Of a DNA stretch of 64,000 bases, positions 12,258 to 23,993 are shown one piece after another (the stretch's first letter is position 1; the number at the start of each line of letters is the position of its first letter). Position numbers and translations under genes: made by a program. The notes under the pieces are model-generated. The model was not told the DNA's origin. It ran no database searches and saw nothing but the letters and a program-made list of their open reading frames with translations. Origin of the DNA: Reticulitermes lucifugus (Eukaryota > Arthropoda > Insecta > Blattodea > Rhinotermitidae); the NCBI GenBank assembly GCA_026260175.1, contig JAKCWW010001032.1, positions 19,163 through 83,162 on the forward strand, written 5' to 3'.

Positions 12258-12543
12258 AAGGTAAAGGTCACCCCCTAAAATTGCATGAAGGTGCAGAGGG
12301 GGAGTATATGTATACTTCTACTCATTGTTAACCTCGGCTCTAGAAGGGCGTGGGTGGTCAACGCCACGCCCCGGCCGCTTTACACCTGGGAAAGAGCCCC
12401 GGTACCCATTATAGAAGAGGCTGGGTGGGAAACAGCGTCATTCTGGACGGGCGTGGAAAGGAGAAAATCTCTTGCTCCCACGGGGGTTGGAATCCCGGAC
12501 CGCCACGCCTGTAGCAAGTCGCTATACCGACTACGACAGAGCA
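12258..12543 (-). mobile_element. SINE family B, minus strand, near full length
   Basis: The reverse complement begins with 'cgtagtcggtatagcgac' (near 12540) and runs through the GTCCAGAATGACGC, TACACCCAGCC and GGTAAAG blocks typical of family B, ending at 'tgacctttacc'. The plus-strand 88-codon frame at 12285-12551 is simply this SINE read backwards. Confidence 0.75.
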
Positions 12544-12663
12544 AGGAGTAGTTATCGTCAATACCTTTAAGTGGAAATGGATTGACTTATCTCATTGTTG
12601 AAATGTCGTTTTGTGATCAGGACAGCAGGCCCAATACAACTATGCTGTAGCACAATAAGAATG

Positions 12664-13020
12664 ACAGTAAATCCAGTCAAACACAACAGTTGTTTAATCC
12701 AGTATTAATTCAAAAACAAGTTTCGGTCTGATAGGCCATCATCAGGTTGACCATGAATATAAGTGTATGTACACAGTTGTACGGAAATTGAGATATCAAC
12801 TTCTTACAATTTATATTAGTATGTTGAGTGTATATAACATAAAGGAGTACTTATATTCAACGTACTAATATAAATTGTAAGAAATTGATATCTCAATTTC
12901 CGTATAATTGTGTACATACTCTTATGTTCTTGATCAACCTGATTGTGACCTATCAGGCCGAAACATGTTGTTGCATTAATACTGGATTAAACAATTGTTG
13001 TGTTTGACTGCATTTACTGT
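12664..13020. repeat. Fold-back element with hammerhead-like core in its arms
   Basis: Left arm from 12664 (ACAGTAAATCCAGTCAAACA) and right arm ending at 13020 are reverse complements over roughly 150 bases each, with a short central spacer. The minus strand of the left arm contains CCTGATGA, a hairpin-capable GGCCTATCAGACC and GAAAC (12719-12752). The right arm reads CTGATTG, GACCTATCAGGCC, GAAAC (12937-12965), with CAAC/GTTG flanks able to pair. See findings. Confidence 0.85.
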
Positions 13021-14534
13021 GATTCCATAACACTGGGGATGAATCGTCTTCAGTTTATGCTGTAGCGGTTACCAAGGAAAATATGACAATCAACGGAATA
13101 AAAAATAATAGATTAGTATTCGCAGGAAATTCTTTTCAGAAAATATAATTATAATTTTTAATGCAAAAATCCTTAGTTTTGGACTCCGAGTGGTACTCTT
13201 CAAAATTACAGGTGTGATATTCTTTCTTCCATCCAAATTTTTTCACGATAGGTGGTACACGTTTTATTAGATTCTTAGGAGCACTGGACTTTTGTTGTAA
13301 CAACCCTGAGCACTAAACTTGCTGCAGTCGAACATTTTGTTCATGTGAAACTGATTTTTGTAATTAAACATATGTTACTGAATGTGGAACAGCCACTGAA
13401 TTTGCCTGAAAGCAGGTTAAACATACAAGTATATAGGTCTACCTTGCACTGACCCACTTACATGACTACCCAAAATATGAGGGACATAATAATGGAGATA
13501 TACTTTCCCTTCGTAAAAGCAGTCGCATTTACTTACAAAAGCATGAAACAGCTGCTTGCACAAACAGTGTAAGAAATACATAGTCATAGGTCTATACCTC
13601 CAACACGCAGAGTCAATATACCTCCAGCTTCTGAAGCACGAACAAAGCAACAGATATAATTGAAGAACTTGAAGGTAAAGAAAATAGTGTGCAAGGCGTA
13701 GAAAGCAAAGCTTTCGAGGAATTGTAAATAGTCTCGATACTTGAGAAGTTTTCACTTTTATAATTCTACCAGGAACTATTTCGGATACTTCCATTTAAAA
13801 TAATTGTGTCCTCTTTTGTAATGTATTGGAATGTACGCAGTTTTCAGTTTATGCTACATAATATCAGAAAGTTCGTCACAACACAAGGGGCAGTTGTTGC
13901 TTAGTTTTGTAGTTGACGTCCCTATCGCTAATAGAAATTATGTTCCACTACTCACTTGGTAACCACAGTAATTGCTACCTAATGGCTATTGCCTGAAGTA
14001 AATTACACTGTCCTTCATGGCACGCATTTAAAAACTTGCACTCAAAGTGCAACATTAGTTTGGTGGCCTTTTGACAATCAACATTACCACTTTGTATTCC
14101 AGCAACGTAGTTAAAAGTGTAATGAAAAATAGGTACATTATCAGGCCAGGCAATATTTACGCGAGTATTTACTGTTATGACCTGAAGAGTTTTAGAACAC
14201 TGCTTTCGATTCTTATGTGTTTTCGTCATGCTTCTTCTTGAAATAAAACTTCCCTAAAATAAATTACTTATTTCTTATGCCACACATACATTAATGATTG
14301 TAACTAAATATAAGTTGTGGTATTAGTTTAATATTCTGCGTATATCTTTGGAAAACGTCATAAACAATGTAAACAATAACAGGGCACTTCGAACCACGTC
14401 ACGGATACATAAAAAATTAATAATAACTGAAAGGAAAAAAGAATGGACATGACGTTACACAACCAAAAGATTTCGCAGTTTTATATTTCGAAAGGCTCAA
14501 AATGTATTTCCCTTTGAAGACTGACTTTCATGTA
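13021..14534. other. No gene recognised; two medium minus-strand frames
   Basis: Minus-strand frames of 125 codons (13417-13794) and 84 codons (13975-14229) are open. The first is Leu/Tyr/Cys-rich and the second has mixed composition. Neither shows a motif I can assign. They lie just upstream (in plus coordinates) of a dispersed repeat and could be remnants of a mobile element. Confidence 0.3.
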
Positions 14535-14760
14535 AATTATATATAAACAGCATTTCTTACCTCACAGAGAACAAAGTCCATGCTCATTATAAAGACCAAC
14601 CTATTAGTACTGTATTGGGAAATAAACGCAGCTTATTGTGAGAATGGTATGAAACACATAAATATAATGCGAGGGAAAAATGCAGAGTTTCTCAGTGCTA
14701 CAGTACAAGGTACACATATCTACCTGTGGATTTTAAAAGGCTAAGTGCAAAAGACTTCTG
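14535..14760 (-). repeat. Dispersed repeat, copy 1 (shared VLCEV peptide)
   Basis: Aligns in direct orientation with 60990-61215. Both contain CTTACCTCACAGAGAACA or the near-identical CCTACCTCACAGAGAACAC, followed by matching blocks (CATTATAAA, TATGAAACA, a final TTTTAAAAGG/GTTAAAAGG). On the minus strand both translate to a similar peptide, FIM....VLCEV......YI. This suggests decayed coding sequence of a mobile element, family unknown. A third, shorter match lies at about 45315-45385. Confidence 0.6.
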
Positions 14761-16584
14761 TTTGCCAGCTCTTTCTCCTGACTTGTTCTATATTATCTCA
14801 CATATTGACGAGGAAGGCGGAACACAATTTTACATCATGACTTTTCATTGTTCTTTAACTGGAAGGAGTACATGTCCAGTCAGCGTAATATTTAGAGTCA
14901 AAAGTCAGATTGTATTCGGGATGTGCGTGGTTCAATCCCGGGTGCGAAACTCCCTTAGGTTTACTGCTTTTCCCTCTGTCTCATGCCTTCATGCAAATCA
15001 TGTCTGTCCCATTCAAAATCATTATTAAGTTTCTATCAACTTCCCATCTTACTTATGCATGTAACATCTGCATTTGAAACTGTGCCACTAAAGGACAAAG
15101 GGAAAAATAACTAAGATTCTCCAATAAAAATATACCCACGCCTCTGAATCGAAGAGCAGTTTTTCCTGCGGTTTAATATTTACGGTCATCATGATATCAT
15201 CGGCGCTAACAAAGAGGCTCATCGTGATTAGACAACTTACTACAACATTAGTCAGTTCAAGGCAGAGGCCTGTAGTCTGTTATGTGCGAACGCAAAAAAA
15301 TCCTGCACCGAATCACGTTAACACAGACTTCATACTACATTTCGACACGGATACATGTTCGCACATCATCATCCTGACACACTACCACAGACCTACGTAC
15401 ATATAGGTACGCTGTGTTCGCAGACATTTCCGAAATGTCGTGAGGGACCCAAATAGTAATAAATGCTAAACATTATTTCAGCTATTAAAACACGAAGGCT
15501 ATAAAAAAAACCCTGACATTGGACGCAATATTGCACTAACTCATTACAGTTCGTAGAACAGCCCTGCTATTAAAAATGATTTCCTTACGATACGTCATAC
15601 TTTTATCTTCTTACCTATGCCACAAGTAGTCGCTCTGCAAGAAATGCATGTGAATTAACAAAGAGTAGGCCTATTCCTCGGAAACTTACAGAGGATCAGC
15701 AATTTCCGAAAATTTTAGTTTTACACGTGTGCTAATTTCTTGTAATATTTGCAGTGAATGAGCCTGTTATTGCGTAACTATGTTGGTTTTCTCCCCCAAA
15801 ATTCGATAACGTACGTCTCTATATGTTTATTTGTTGAATATACTCGTATGCACAAAACTGAATATTTAACATTGTTTTAATCTAAAAGATAAATCCCCAG
15901 TAGTTCTTGGTTTAATTAACTGGGTTTATTTGCTGAACAAAGATTTTTAAAGTATACGAGTATAGCATCAAATGTAAAGGCGGCTATGAATGAGCAGTTG
16001 GAAATTACGTGGAAGGCGGTCGTGGCTTCTTCTACGATATTTGAACAATAATTCGGCATATTTATATTTAGAGGAAGTGTTCGATCAGGAAATAAATCAT
16101 TATTGTTCAGCCTAAACTAGGAGCTGCAGTTTTGGTCACACTTTTATTCGAGCGCCGCTGATGTATACGTACGCTACGCACTTCAGCATGGTTAATGCAG
16201 TCAAGAGATGTGAGCGTCGTACACCCCTCGTGTAGGGGACTCCGTGTGGCAGCGTTATTTTCAGTCGGCGGGAGTGGGGAAGATGAGGAGATGACAGTAA
16301 ATGAAGACGATGATTATGCGGAAGAATTTGGAATAAGCTGTAAAAAACCTCCATATGCTAACTTTAAACTCCCTTCTCCATTGGTATCACGAAAACAAAA
16401 TCCCAGCATCCTCCAGTCTTTAGGACAGAGTGATCCCATAGCGGCCTGCGGAAAAATGTGGTGACGTTAGATATTCGTCTGTTATAAACCAATATCAATA
16501 ACTAATCATGTAATAAGTAGTCTGGCAATGTTTCAAATATAACTACTTAAATCCAGAGAGACATCCTTCTTTGGGAGCTAATAG
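14761..16584. other. No gene recognised; small SINE-like fragment near 14930
   Basis: Positions 14928-14945 contain GTGGTTCAATCCCGGG, B-box-like, perhaps an old SINE. A plus-strand 89-codon frame at 16195-16464 has an acidic segment (EDEEMTVNEDDDYAEEF) followed by a Lys/Pro/Ser-rich tail. It resembles coding sequence slightly more than its surroundings, but no splice sites or family could be fixed. Confidence 0.4.
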
Positions 16585-17031
16585 CCGTTTAGCTAGTCAA
16601 GAAATTTTCCGCCCTTGCAGAACGCGAACATCCAGAGCTGTCTTTGCAAGAGCCAGCTACCGATTTCTAAGGTGAGCAAAATAAATTCAATTTGCTTCCT
16701 CATGCCCTACTTGTTTTCTGTTCCATTCCAAGACTACCCTCCCTTCTATGTTTACTTCTTACATTTGGACTCTTTGCTTCACTCTTCGAAAATACTCAGT
16801 ATGAACTACCATCTCACGCATGAGGGCTGCATGTTTTGCCAATCCCGTGCTTATAATCCTAAAAATATTTGGCGAGAAGTAAAAGTGATTAGGTTCCTCG
16901 TTAAGCAAATTTCTCCAGTCGTTCATTTCGTCCTCCCTCTCAAGTCCAAATATTCTCCTAAAGACCCTGTTCTTAAAGTTCATCATCCTTGAATGCAATA
17001 GATCGAATTTTACTCCCATACAAGCCAACAC
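16585..17031 (-). mobile_element. LINE 3'-terminal fragment (reverse-transcriptase C-terminus)
   Basis: The minus-strand frame ending at 16759 encodes NRVFRRIFGLERE, then DWRNLLNEE and SPNIFRI. This matches the C-terminal block (vLRRIFG...WRkLhNeE...SPNIiR) of the same kind of LINE found at 8885-10610. The 3' tail, read on the minus strand, ends near 16590 with TTTCTTGACTAGCTA, the same terminus as at 63925-64000. Stops and drift show it is dead. Confidence 0.8.
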
Positions 17032-17216
17032 CCAACATTATATCTGAATACATAAAAAAACATCTAGGTTTCCTAACAAATAAAAATTTCTTTCATGATA
17101 AAATTAAGAGAATAATTAATTCTGAAAATTCAGACATTCGGTTCGAAACTCTTATCATCACATTTGATTTACAAAACGCTTATCAGGGTACAGGACATAG
17201 AAACTAGCAGTCTAAT

Positions 17217-18115
17217 TGTGCCAGCTGTAATGTACTTATGGTTGTGAAATTTGAGCTGCTACTATCAAAGCAGAACGAAAGTTATAGAGGTTGACAAAAA
17301 GGTCATGAAAATATTGGCAGCTACGGGAGGTGATGTCTTGCCACTTAGGATGTTACATGAAGAAAACAGCACATATACAGGTCACTTCTTGTTTTAAATA
17401 TATTGAAATCTGAGAGGTTACAATGGACTGGTCATGTAGCTAGGATGGTGGAAACAAAGAATGTGTAATTGACTTCAGTGTGGAAACTTCCTGGAACATA
17501 TAACCTAGAGCAGTGGTATTCAACCTTGGGTACGCTACCCCCGGGGGTACGCGAAGACATCTTAGGGGGTACCTAAAATTAAAAAAATATATATTATATA
17601 ATGATAAACACTGAATAATCAGGGCCAGGTTTAGGGTTAGCCACAAGAGACTCGGATGTAAGGACATGCGAATTGGGAGAGCAATTTTTTTCTCTCTCTA
17701 TCCTTTATGCGATTCTTATCTGGGTGGCTAGTTTCATTTTATTCCACATAGTGCATATAATCTTGCTTTGCTAAGATACCTTAGTTCCTTTACTAATTTT
17801 TATATGATAGGCAATAATATATTTGTTATTTAATAGCTTGACTCTCCTTTTTTCATTCAAAACTTATTATTTAATAAATTATTTTGGATATAATTTATTT
17901 AACTTATTTTAGGTGTAGATTATAGACTATGTATAACTTGAATTATGCACCAACAACTTTGGGGGTACAAAGTTGAAGATAAATTATATGTGGGGGTACG
18001 CGAACAAAAAAGGTTGAATACCACTGACCTAGAGGACTGAGAATGAGATGGAAGGATGATATTAAGATGGGGAAATACGATGGTTGGGAGGTGAACAGAA
18101 CAAAGTCGGGGTCAG
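17217..18115 (+). mobile_element. LINE C-terminal fragment, interrupted by a hAT-type insertion
   Basis: Plus-strand translation gives KVMKILAATGGDV near 17310 and SERLQWTGHVARMVETK near 17410-17460. This matches the rRLrWaGHVaRM signature at the C-terminus of insect LINE proteins. The LINE text stops at 17510 and resumes at 18027-18034 after the insertion with RGLRMRWKDDIKM, the expected next block (GRPrrRWeDdIkm). It lies in the opposite orientation to the fragment at 16585-17031. Confidence 0.75.
17511..18026. mobile_element. hAT-type miniature inverted-repeat element (516 bp) with 8-bp target duplication
   Basis: The ends are inverted repeats: CAGTGGTATTCAACCTTGGG at 17511 and the reverse complement of AGGTTGAATACCACTG ending at 18026. 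Subterminal GGGGGTACGCGAA blocks occur at both ends in opposite orientation. An identical 8-bp direct repeat, ACCTAGAG, flanks it at 17503-17510 and 18027-18034, the size made by hAT transposases. It has no coding capacity (only short frames), so it must have been moved in trans. The insertion splits a LINE remnant, giving relative ages. Confidence 0.95.
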
Positions 18116-19188
18116 TACAATAGTTAACTTTGGTACGAGTGGTGTTGACCCTTCTGGTTCTATGAAGTTTTAGTTAATCTTTTTGGCCTAGTTTAGTTTA
18201 GTACAATGTCGTATCTGTTGTTTGGTATACCTGCATAGTATGCTCAGTAAGATGCAATAACTGCTAGTTACTTCACCATTTCAAAGCTCAGTGTAACATA
18301 AAAAAATCTACGTTTTGCCCACAGAATGATATTGTATGCTCCTTATAACTCACAATAAAAATCGAGTATTTTCCTAAAGAGCTTTAGCCGAATGGTTTTC
18401 GCAATGAAAACGCAGGTTGTTTAATATGTGGTAAAACTGAATGTTCATGTATCATTACGACAAACTGTGTGATTCAACGGCTTGACATTCTTTAAATCTG
18501 CTTCCTGAACGTTTTTTCTTAAAGCACCTCGACCCACGCGGTGAATTTGACAGAGCCTCATCCGGCCCCGTGGAAAATAATTGTCCATCCCTGTCTTCGT
18601 AATTGAATGAGAATATGGCGTAGAAATCGCTGTATGTACACACAGAGCAGATAAAATAATTACCCGACATCAGAGACGAGCTAATTTAAAATGGGTCGTC
18701 TGGGGTCTGGAATGTGACCAACGAATTACTACGGGCATTAACCTTGTAGCTTTTGAAGGCACATACCAGTTGAAATAGCACAGAATTCGGAACGAACTCT
18801 TAATTAACGCGACCAAATTAAAAGCTCACATCATACGATGTAGGATAAATACTAAGTATGAAATTTCCTCGTAAAACACGCATTATTTCTCCTGCGTTTA
18901 CTTATTCAATCCACTGTTCTTACTTCCTGCACATGACGTTGGTAACCAGCCAAAGTGGGCGTTCTTGTGCTGTGATTGCTTCAACAGGTTATTTAGTGAC
19001 GTGAAGCGTCAAATAAAAGACGGTGCTACGATTGAAAATGGGTTGTTAGGAAGAGTGTCAGAGAAGGGTGTCCCGTCCATGAGACTAACCTGGACCGCAA
19101 GAAACTACCGAGAGTCTGTCAGTATAGCAGTCCCAGGGATTTGGTTGTGGGGCTTTCCAAACATATTCATAAAAGCTAATTCATTTTT
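18116..19188. other. No gene recognised
   Basis: Short frames only. The stretch 18480-18600 is GC-richer and may be an old repeat, but I found no partner copy in the window. Confidence 0.45.
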
Positions 19189-19375
19189 ACAGACACGACA
19201 TGACCAAGTGCTGTGCGTAACGGTTGACTCACACTTACAGATACGGTCACGATGACACATGTCGTGAATAATGGTTGGTCTTCATTTACGGACACGGGGA
19301 CAGGTGCCATGAACAGTAGTTGACTCACATTTACGTAAATGACACGTGTCATGGATAATGGTTAATTCAAAGTCG
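19189..19375 (+). repeat. Minisatellite-like array, about four 45-51 bp units
   Basis: Units begin near 19189, 19237, 19288 and 19333. The consensus runs roughly ACGGACACG..GACACRTGTC, then GAATAATGGTTGA.TCACATTT. Units differ at many positions, so the array is old. Inverted units of the same type occur at 19632-19705. Confidence 0.7.
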
Positions 19376-19631
19376 ATTCCAATCTGTAGACACAATGACA
19401 CGTGATGATAGTGACGCGACGACTTCATAAACATACTTTACGAACTGAATCTTTGACAATATAACGACAGCGGCATGACAACGACGATTTCTTAAACAAA
19501 AATCCCAGACCTGCCCTAAGGTGTTTGTGTCTGTTTGCTATTCACTGTGAACTGCATATCCCACAACATACGGAAGGTTTACTAGACGGTAGTTGCTACA
19601 TTTCTGTTGTGCTTTTGCCGCAGAATTGATT

Positions 19632-19705
19632 TCTCCTGTCCGTAAATGTGAATAAATCTTACCTCATGGGTTGTGTCCTTGCCGTATTTGTAAATGTGAA
19701 TCACC
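19632..19705 (-). repeat. Inverted units of the 19.2-kb minisatellite
   Basis: The reverse complement reads GTGATTCACATTTACAAATACGG and then TTATTCACATTTACGGACAGGA, the same unit boundary as the array at 19189-19375 but in opposite orientation. Together they make a palindromic arrangement about 520 bp wide. Confidence 0.6.
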
Positions 19706-22700
19706 CATCCATCCAATCTACCGGAACTGCTGATTATACTTGAGACTGAGAAAGCCGTTACCTTCACTGTGACATCACGTCTTACGTATACGGAATAACA
19801 CGTTACGTCATTCTCTGACATCAGTAAAAATGCGCGGTATTTAAGCTGCTCGAACGTCACATTACACCAGCTCATATTGCTATTGATTACGATAATCTCA
19901 ATATGGATGTTTTATTGCTGTTATCGGACGGCCAGTTTATTCCCGCTTAAGATTAATTATATAAGCAAGAGATCTACCGCCCGTATAACCTAATCAAGTA
20001 GTCCATGGGCTTTGTTTGTTATTATGTTATAACAAAATGCTTTACTTCACCGTGAACTTTCCTGTCAATTGCTGGTAGAGTCTGCTTTTATTTCCCTTTT
20101 GCGTATCGTAAGTTCAGAAAGAAAGCAGCCATTTCTCCATGCTAATTAAACGACAGATGTAGCAGAATCCGAAGATTCTACAATATTAATACCACAGCTC
20201 GCTGTGATTTTGAGTCACTTCCAGTCACCACTCATTCCCTCAATCTGTACCTATCTATATCTACATCTATTTCGGGTTTTTAAAACGAAAGTGTTCAAAA
20301 CATTTCGACCATAACTGTACATTCTTTCATGTCTTCCACCCCAGTCCGTCTAAGCTTCCCATGCTTCACTAACCTAACAATTACATAGTTAGGTGTACGC
20401 CTATAAATTCCTTAGTTCCTCATGACATAATAATATTCTAAATTTCACATCTGGTAGTGGATCAGATATTTTCCCGAACATTTTTAAACTCTGGTCATTT
20501 GTGTCCTACACGCATTTTATATCTATGCAAAAAGATGGGAAAATTATTTTTGCTGTATTCTAATATTCAGCAATTTAGGGAGTGGACAGAATGCTAACAT
20601 ATTATGAAAAGAATAACAAACAAGTAGATAAATGAATATACGTAAACAAAACATATGTTACACAAAAAACGAATTTAAAATTAGATACGGATGCTTCTAA
20701 GTCACATTTATGTCTAAAACAGATGGAATACTTTCATTATTTAGGTCTAATTATTTTTATTACATGATATTAAATCATCGATTAAATGTTCGGATATATT
20801 GCAGAAGATTGTTTGTATACAAAGAAGATTATTCGGTTCCGTTCTCCCTTCTGCTGAGCACAGGTACTGCATAACAAAAGAATAGTCGTCCTGAGTTGAC
20901 TAATTCAGTATATATCTAGTGGTTCGTGCTGTTAAGTCTGATCACTTTCACTGTTTCCCTGTACACATACTCCTTTTTCTTCTCAGTTCTAAGTACTCAT
21001 ATTCTACGCTAGCTTTGCCAAACATCAACTTCGATTTACTTAGTTCCCTAGTACTTAAGTCCTTTCCTCTGTTCTGTCACTCCTGTAATTGCATTTGCTG
21101 TATTTACAAAGAAAACGATCAGATTTCCAAGCCTACCCTCATTACGCCGACCGTCTCTAGAACAATATTTAATGTGGGACTAGTGACACTTTATGAAACT
21201 GCCCAGCTCTACTGACAGTACTGAATGCTCATCTGTATTTTAGACTATCTCCTACATTTTACGGCTTGAGATCACGATAGCATAATAATCGATTATTTAA
21301 CAAAATATATCGCTCATGAAACGGCAATACAAAATTTTACAGGAGAGAGAAAACACCTGACCGATCGTCAACAGACCAACATGTAATCATGTTATGTTTT
21401 TACGAAAATATAAGGAGAAGCATTTTTTTTTGCGGACACAACATTTTGATAGAAGGTGCGTCTGTAACCCAACTGTCTAGTAATGCGAGAATCTGAGTTT
21501 GACGAATTGTGTGGATTACGACAAATTGCCTTCTCATGAGCGATATGCTGTTTATATTCCAGAAGTTTACGTGGTTTGAGGCAAAATCCACTCGAGTTGC
21601 ATATTTTCATACCTCATAACTGCTAATTTAAAGAAACGTCATTCCTTTTATTAGCAACATCTTTCGAATTTTTAAACTCTACATGTTTGTAGGAAAGTTC
21701 TTTTTGAAGGGATTGCTGTGCAAAATGATTTGAATTCGGTACACATTTTGTGATAGCTTCAATTCGAAGCACTTGTATACGGGTGTAAGAAAACTGCGAA
21801 GACGTCTCCACATGCTACTTTCGGTCCAAGAAGAAACAATGTAGCTTTAGGCTATGGATGTGCAATTGACCCAGATTAGCTGCCGACATTATAATAAAGT
21901 TACGGGAAAGCAGTGGAGTTCGCCTCAAGCGCAAGATTTAGAGGAACATGGGGCTATTACCGTTTATATCCTTGTCATATTTTATGTAATATATTTACTA
22001 GCTTATTCGTAAAAAAGACGGAACATTAGCGGCCAGATCGTCTAATTTGAAAACAGGTTGAGAAGAGCTGTCATTGGGTCATGTGTAAATAAACTGAGCA
22101 CATTTAATGCAGTCGCTGTTAGGAATAACAGTCAATGTAGAAATGTAAATATCTCCACGTGTTCCCTTCCCCGTTCTAGCATTCAAAAATCTTGTCTAGA
22201 AAGTCACGAAATTGTATAAATAGATAGAAATAAAGCGATGTAAAGCCCTTAAATACGTGTAAAAGAATAAAGCCTATGTATAGCCTATCTATTATTAATA
22301 TTTAATATTATTATCTGTGAATATGCCGAAATAAAAATAATGAAATTCCATGGCGAGTATTTTAAAACTTTTGATGGTGACTGAGATATTTGGTTACTGT
22401 GTTACACCTGAAGTTTAGTGTACCTGACATACATGCGAGGCTTTAAAGGGATGGATTACGTGTGTGTTTGGAGGATTCCCGAGCATTAGTTCATAAGGAG
22501 TGTGCTGTGGCGGCGATTAGACCAATCGGGCAGAGTCCTGGCACAGTTGAAGCATCAGTTGTGATTTTCCGCGGTTTTATTTTGAAATTCAACTTACGTT
22601 TCACACCCATTCCGTAAAATAACTGTGAGATTTATTTTTAACTTATTCTGCCTAAGAGAAATAGATTATGGAATATTTGCTGGCTTCAGTCTATTGGGTA

Positions 22701-23679
22701 CGAGTTCCAATATATTCTCTGATTCTTCATGGACGTAATTCCAAATTGAACCTGCTAATTTTTGGTTTCTGTCTATATCTTCTCTCCTTTTCTGTCTTTG
22801 CGACTCTTCTTTATTTCTTATAACAAATATATGCAGGTTTCCTATGATGTCATCCTTTAATTTTTTTTCTAAACTTGTTGGTTTCCATCCGGTACAAAGG
22901 AATTCTAGAATGTATGAGCCCTTAAATTGCTCATGTATTAATATTTGAAGCATCGCAATTCTTGTATGAAAACACAGTACTAAATAATTATAATGGAAGA
23001 CCTTGCTTTTTTATCTGCTTCTTACTGGGACACAAGGAAGGGCTTAAGCAGTCAACACGGTCGGAAACTGTAGACTAAGTCCAAGAGAAAAGACAATAAA
23101 TCTCGATGATGGAAGATTTCCTTGGACGGTCGTTGGTTTTGGAACTCGTGCATGCAGGAGTTGGGCTCGCGTTGACGCCGCATGGTACCAACCGGGTGAC
23201 AGTCCGCGCCGTAAGTATCGATTGTTTAATACGATATCTCGTTTCGGTGCTGCATGATGCAGGACCAGCCCCTTCCATCTCAACTCATATCTGTGTCACA
23301 GGAGATGAATCAGACACCCATCCTATATGATAATTGCATGTGAACAGATTTAAGGCTTTCTTTAATCTAGCAATTATTAGGTTATAATATGTACTGCGCA
23401 GCGTATCTCAAGTGTAGTCTGAATACAATGATACTATGGCGCAGTGTTTTCCGGCGACATGTGTCACTTCTTTGTATTGGCCTGTATATAACGAGGAAGG
23501 TTTTGATCCAATGTTCTTTAGGTTTTCTTTACTACAATTTAACCATCATCATATTTGGAGATACAAATGGAATTGTACCAAGATTATCGTATTCTGGATG
23601 TGATGCCATGTGATTTGGTAGATAAACATGTACGTTTCGAAGGAAGCTGTTGACTTCAGCTTCAGGGTTTCTGACTTCA
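19706..23679. other. Long non-coding stretch, no feature recognised
   Basis: AT-rich. Frames of 60-98 codons (for example 20919-21215 plus and 22666-22953 minus) show no recognised domain. The 95-codon minus frame at 22666-22953 is Lys/Glu/Arg-rich and could be an old element remnant. Confidence 0.45.
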
Positions 23680-23722
23680 CCTTGAAGATGGAGGCAGCAG
23701 GTTACTCTGAAACGTCGGTCCA
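23680..23722 (+). repeat. Repeat fragment with decayed hammerhead-like core
   Basis: Reads CTTGAAGATGGAGGCAGCAG followed by a partner strand and TGAAACGTCGG. Spacing matches the CTGANGA - stem - GAAAC pattern of other copies, but the first core cytosine and the stem are degraded. Confidence 0.45.
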
Positions 23723-23758
23723 TCTCTACAAAATTACTTGGCGATATGTCCAGGAATA

Positions 23759-23977
23759 GCTGAGCCCAATGGCCGCGCGGTCTAAGGCTTAGGTCTGCGG
23801 CCGTTGGCTTGGTGGGATTGCGGACTTTAATCCCGCCGGCGGCATGGATGTCTGTCTTGTGAGTTGTGTGTTATCAGGTAGAGGTCTCTGCTCCGGGCTG
23901 ATCATCCGTGAGTGTGATAGTGAAACCTCGAAAATGAGGCGGCCCGGGCCCACTAGGGGCTGTTGTGTCATGAAAAA
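23759..23977 (+). mobile_element. tRNA-derived SINE family A with 16-bp target duplication
   Basis: Flanked by a perfect 16-bp direct repeat, GATATGTCCAGGAATA, at 23743-23758 and 23978-23993. The head carries an A-box-like AATGGCCGCGCGG; the B box is mutated (GGACTTTAATCCC). The body matches other family A copies (GGCATGGATGTCTGTC, AGGTAGAGGTCTCTGC, GAGGCGGCCCGGGCCC), ending in a short A-rich tail. Confidence 0.92.
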
Positions 23978-23993
23978 GATATGTCCAGGAATA

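Noticed and set aside
13417-14229. Possible two-exon minus-strand gene (125- and 84-codon frames)
   Set aside because: No codon bias, no convincing splice sites and no recognised motif; more likely chance or a decayed element.
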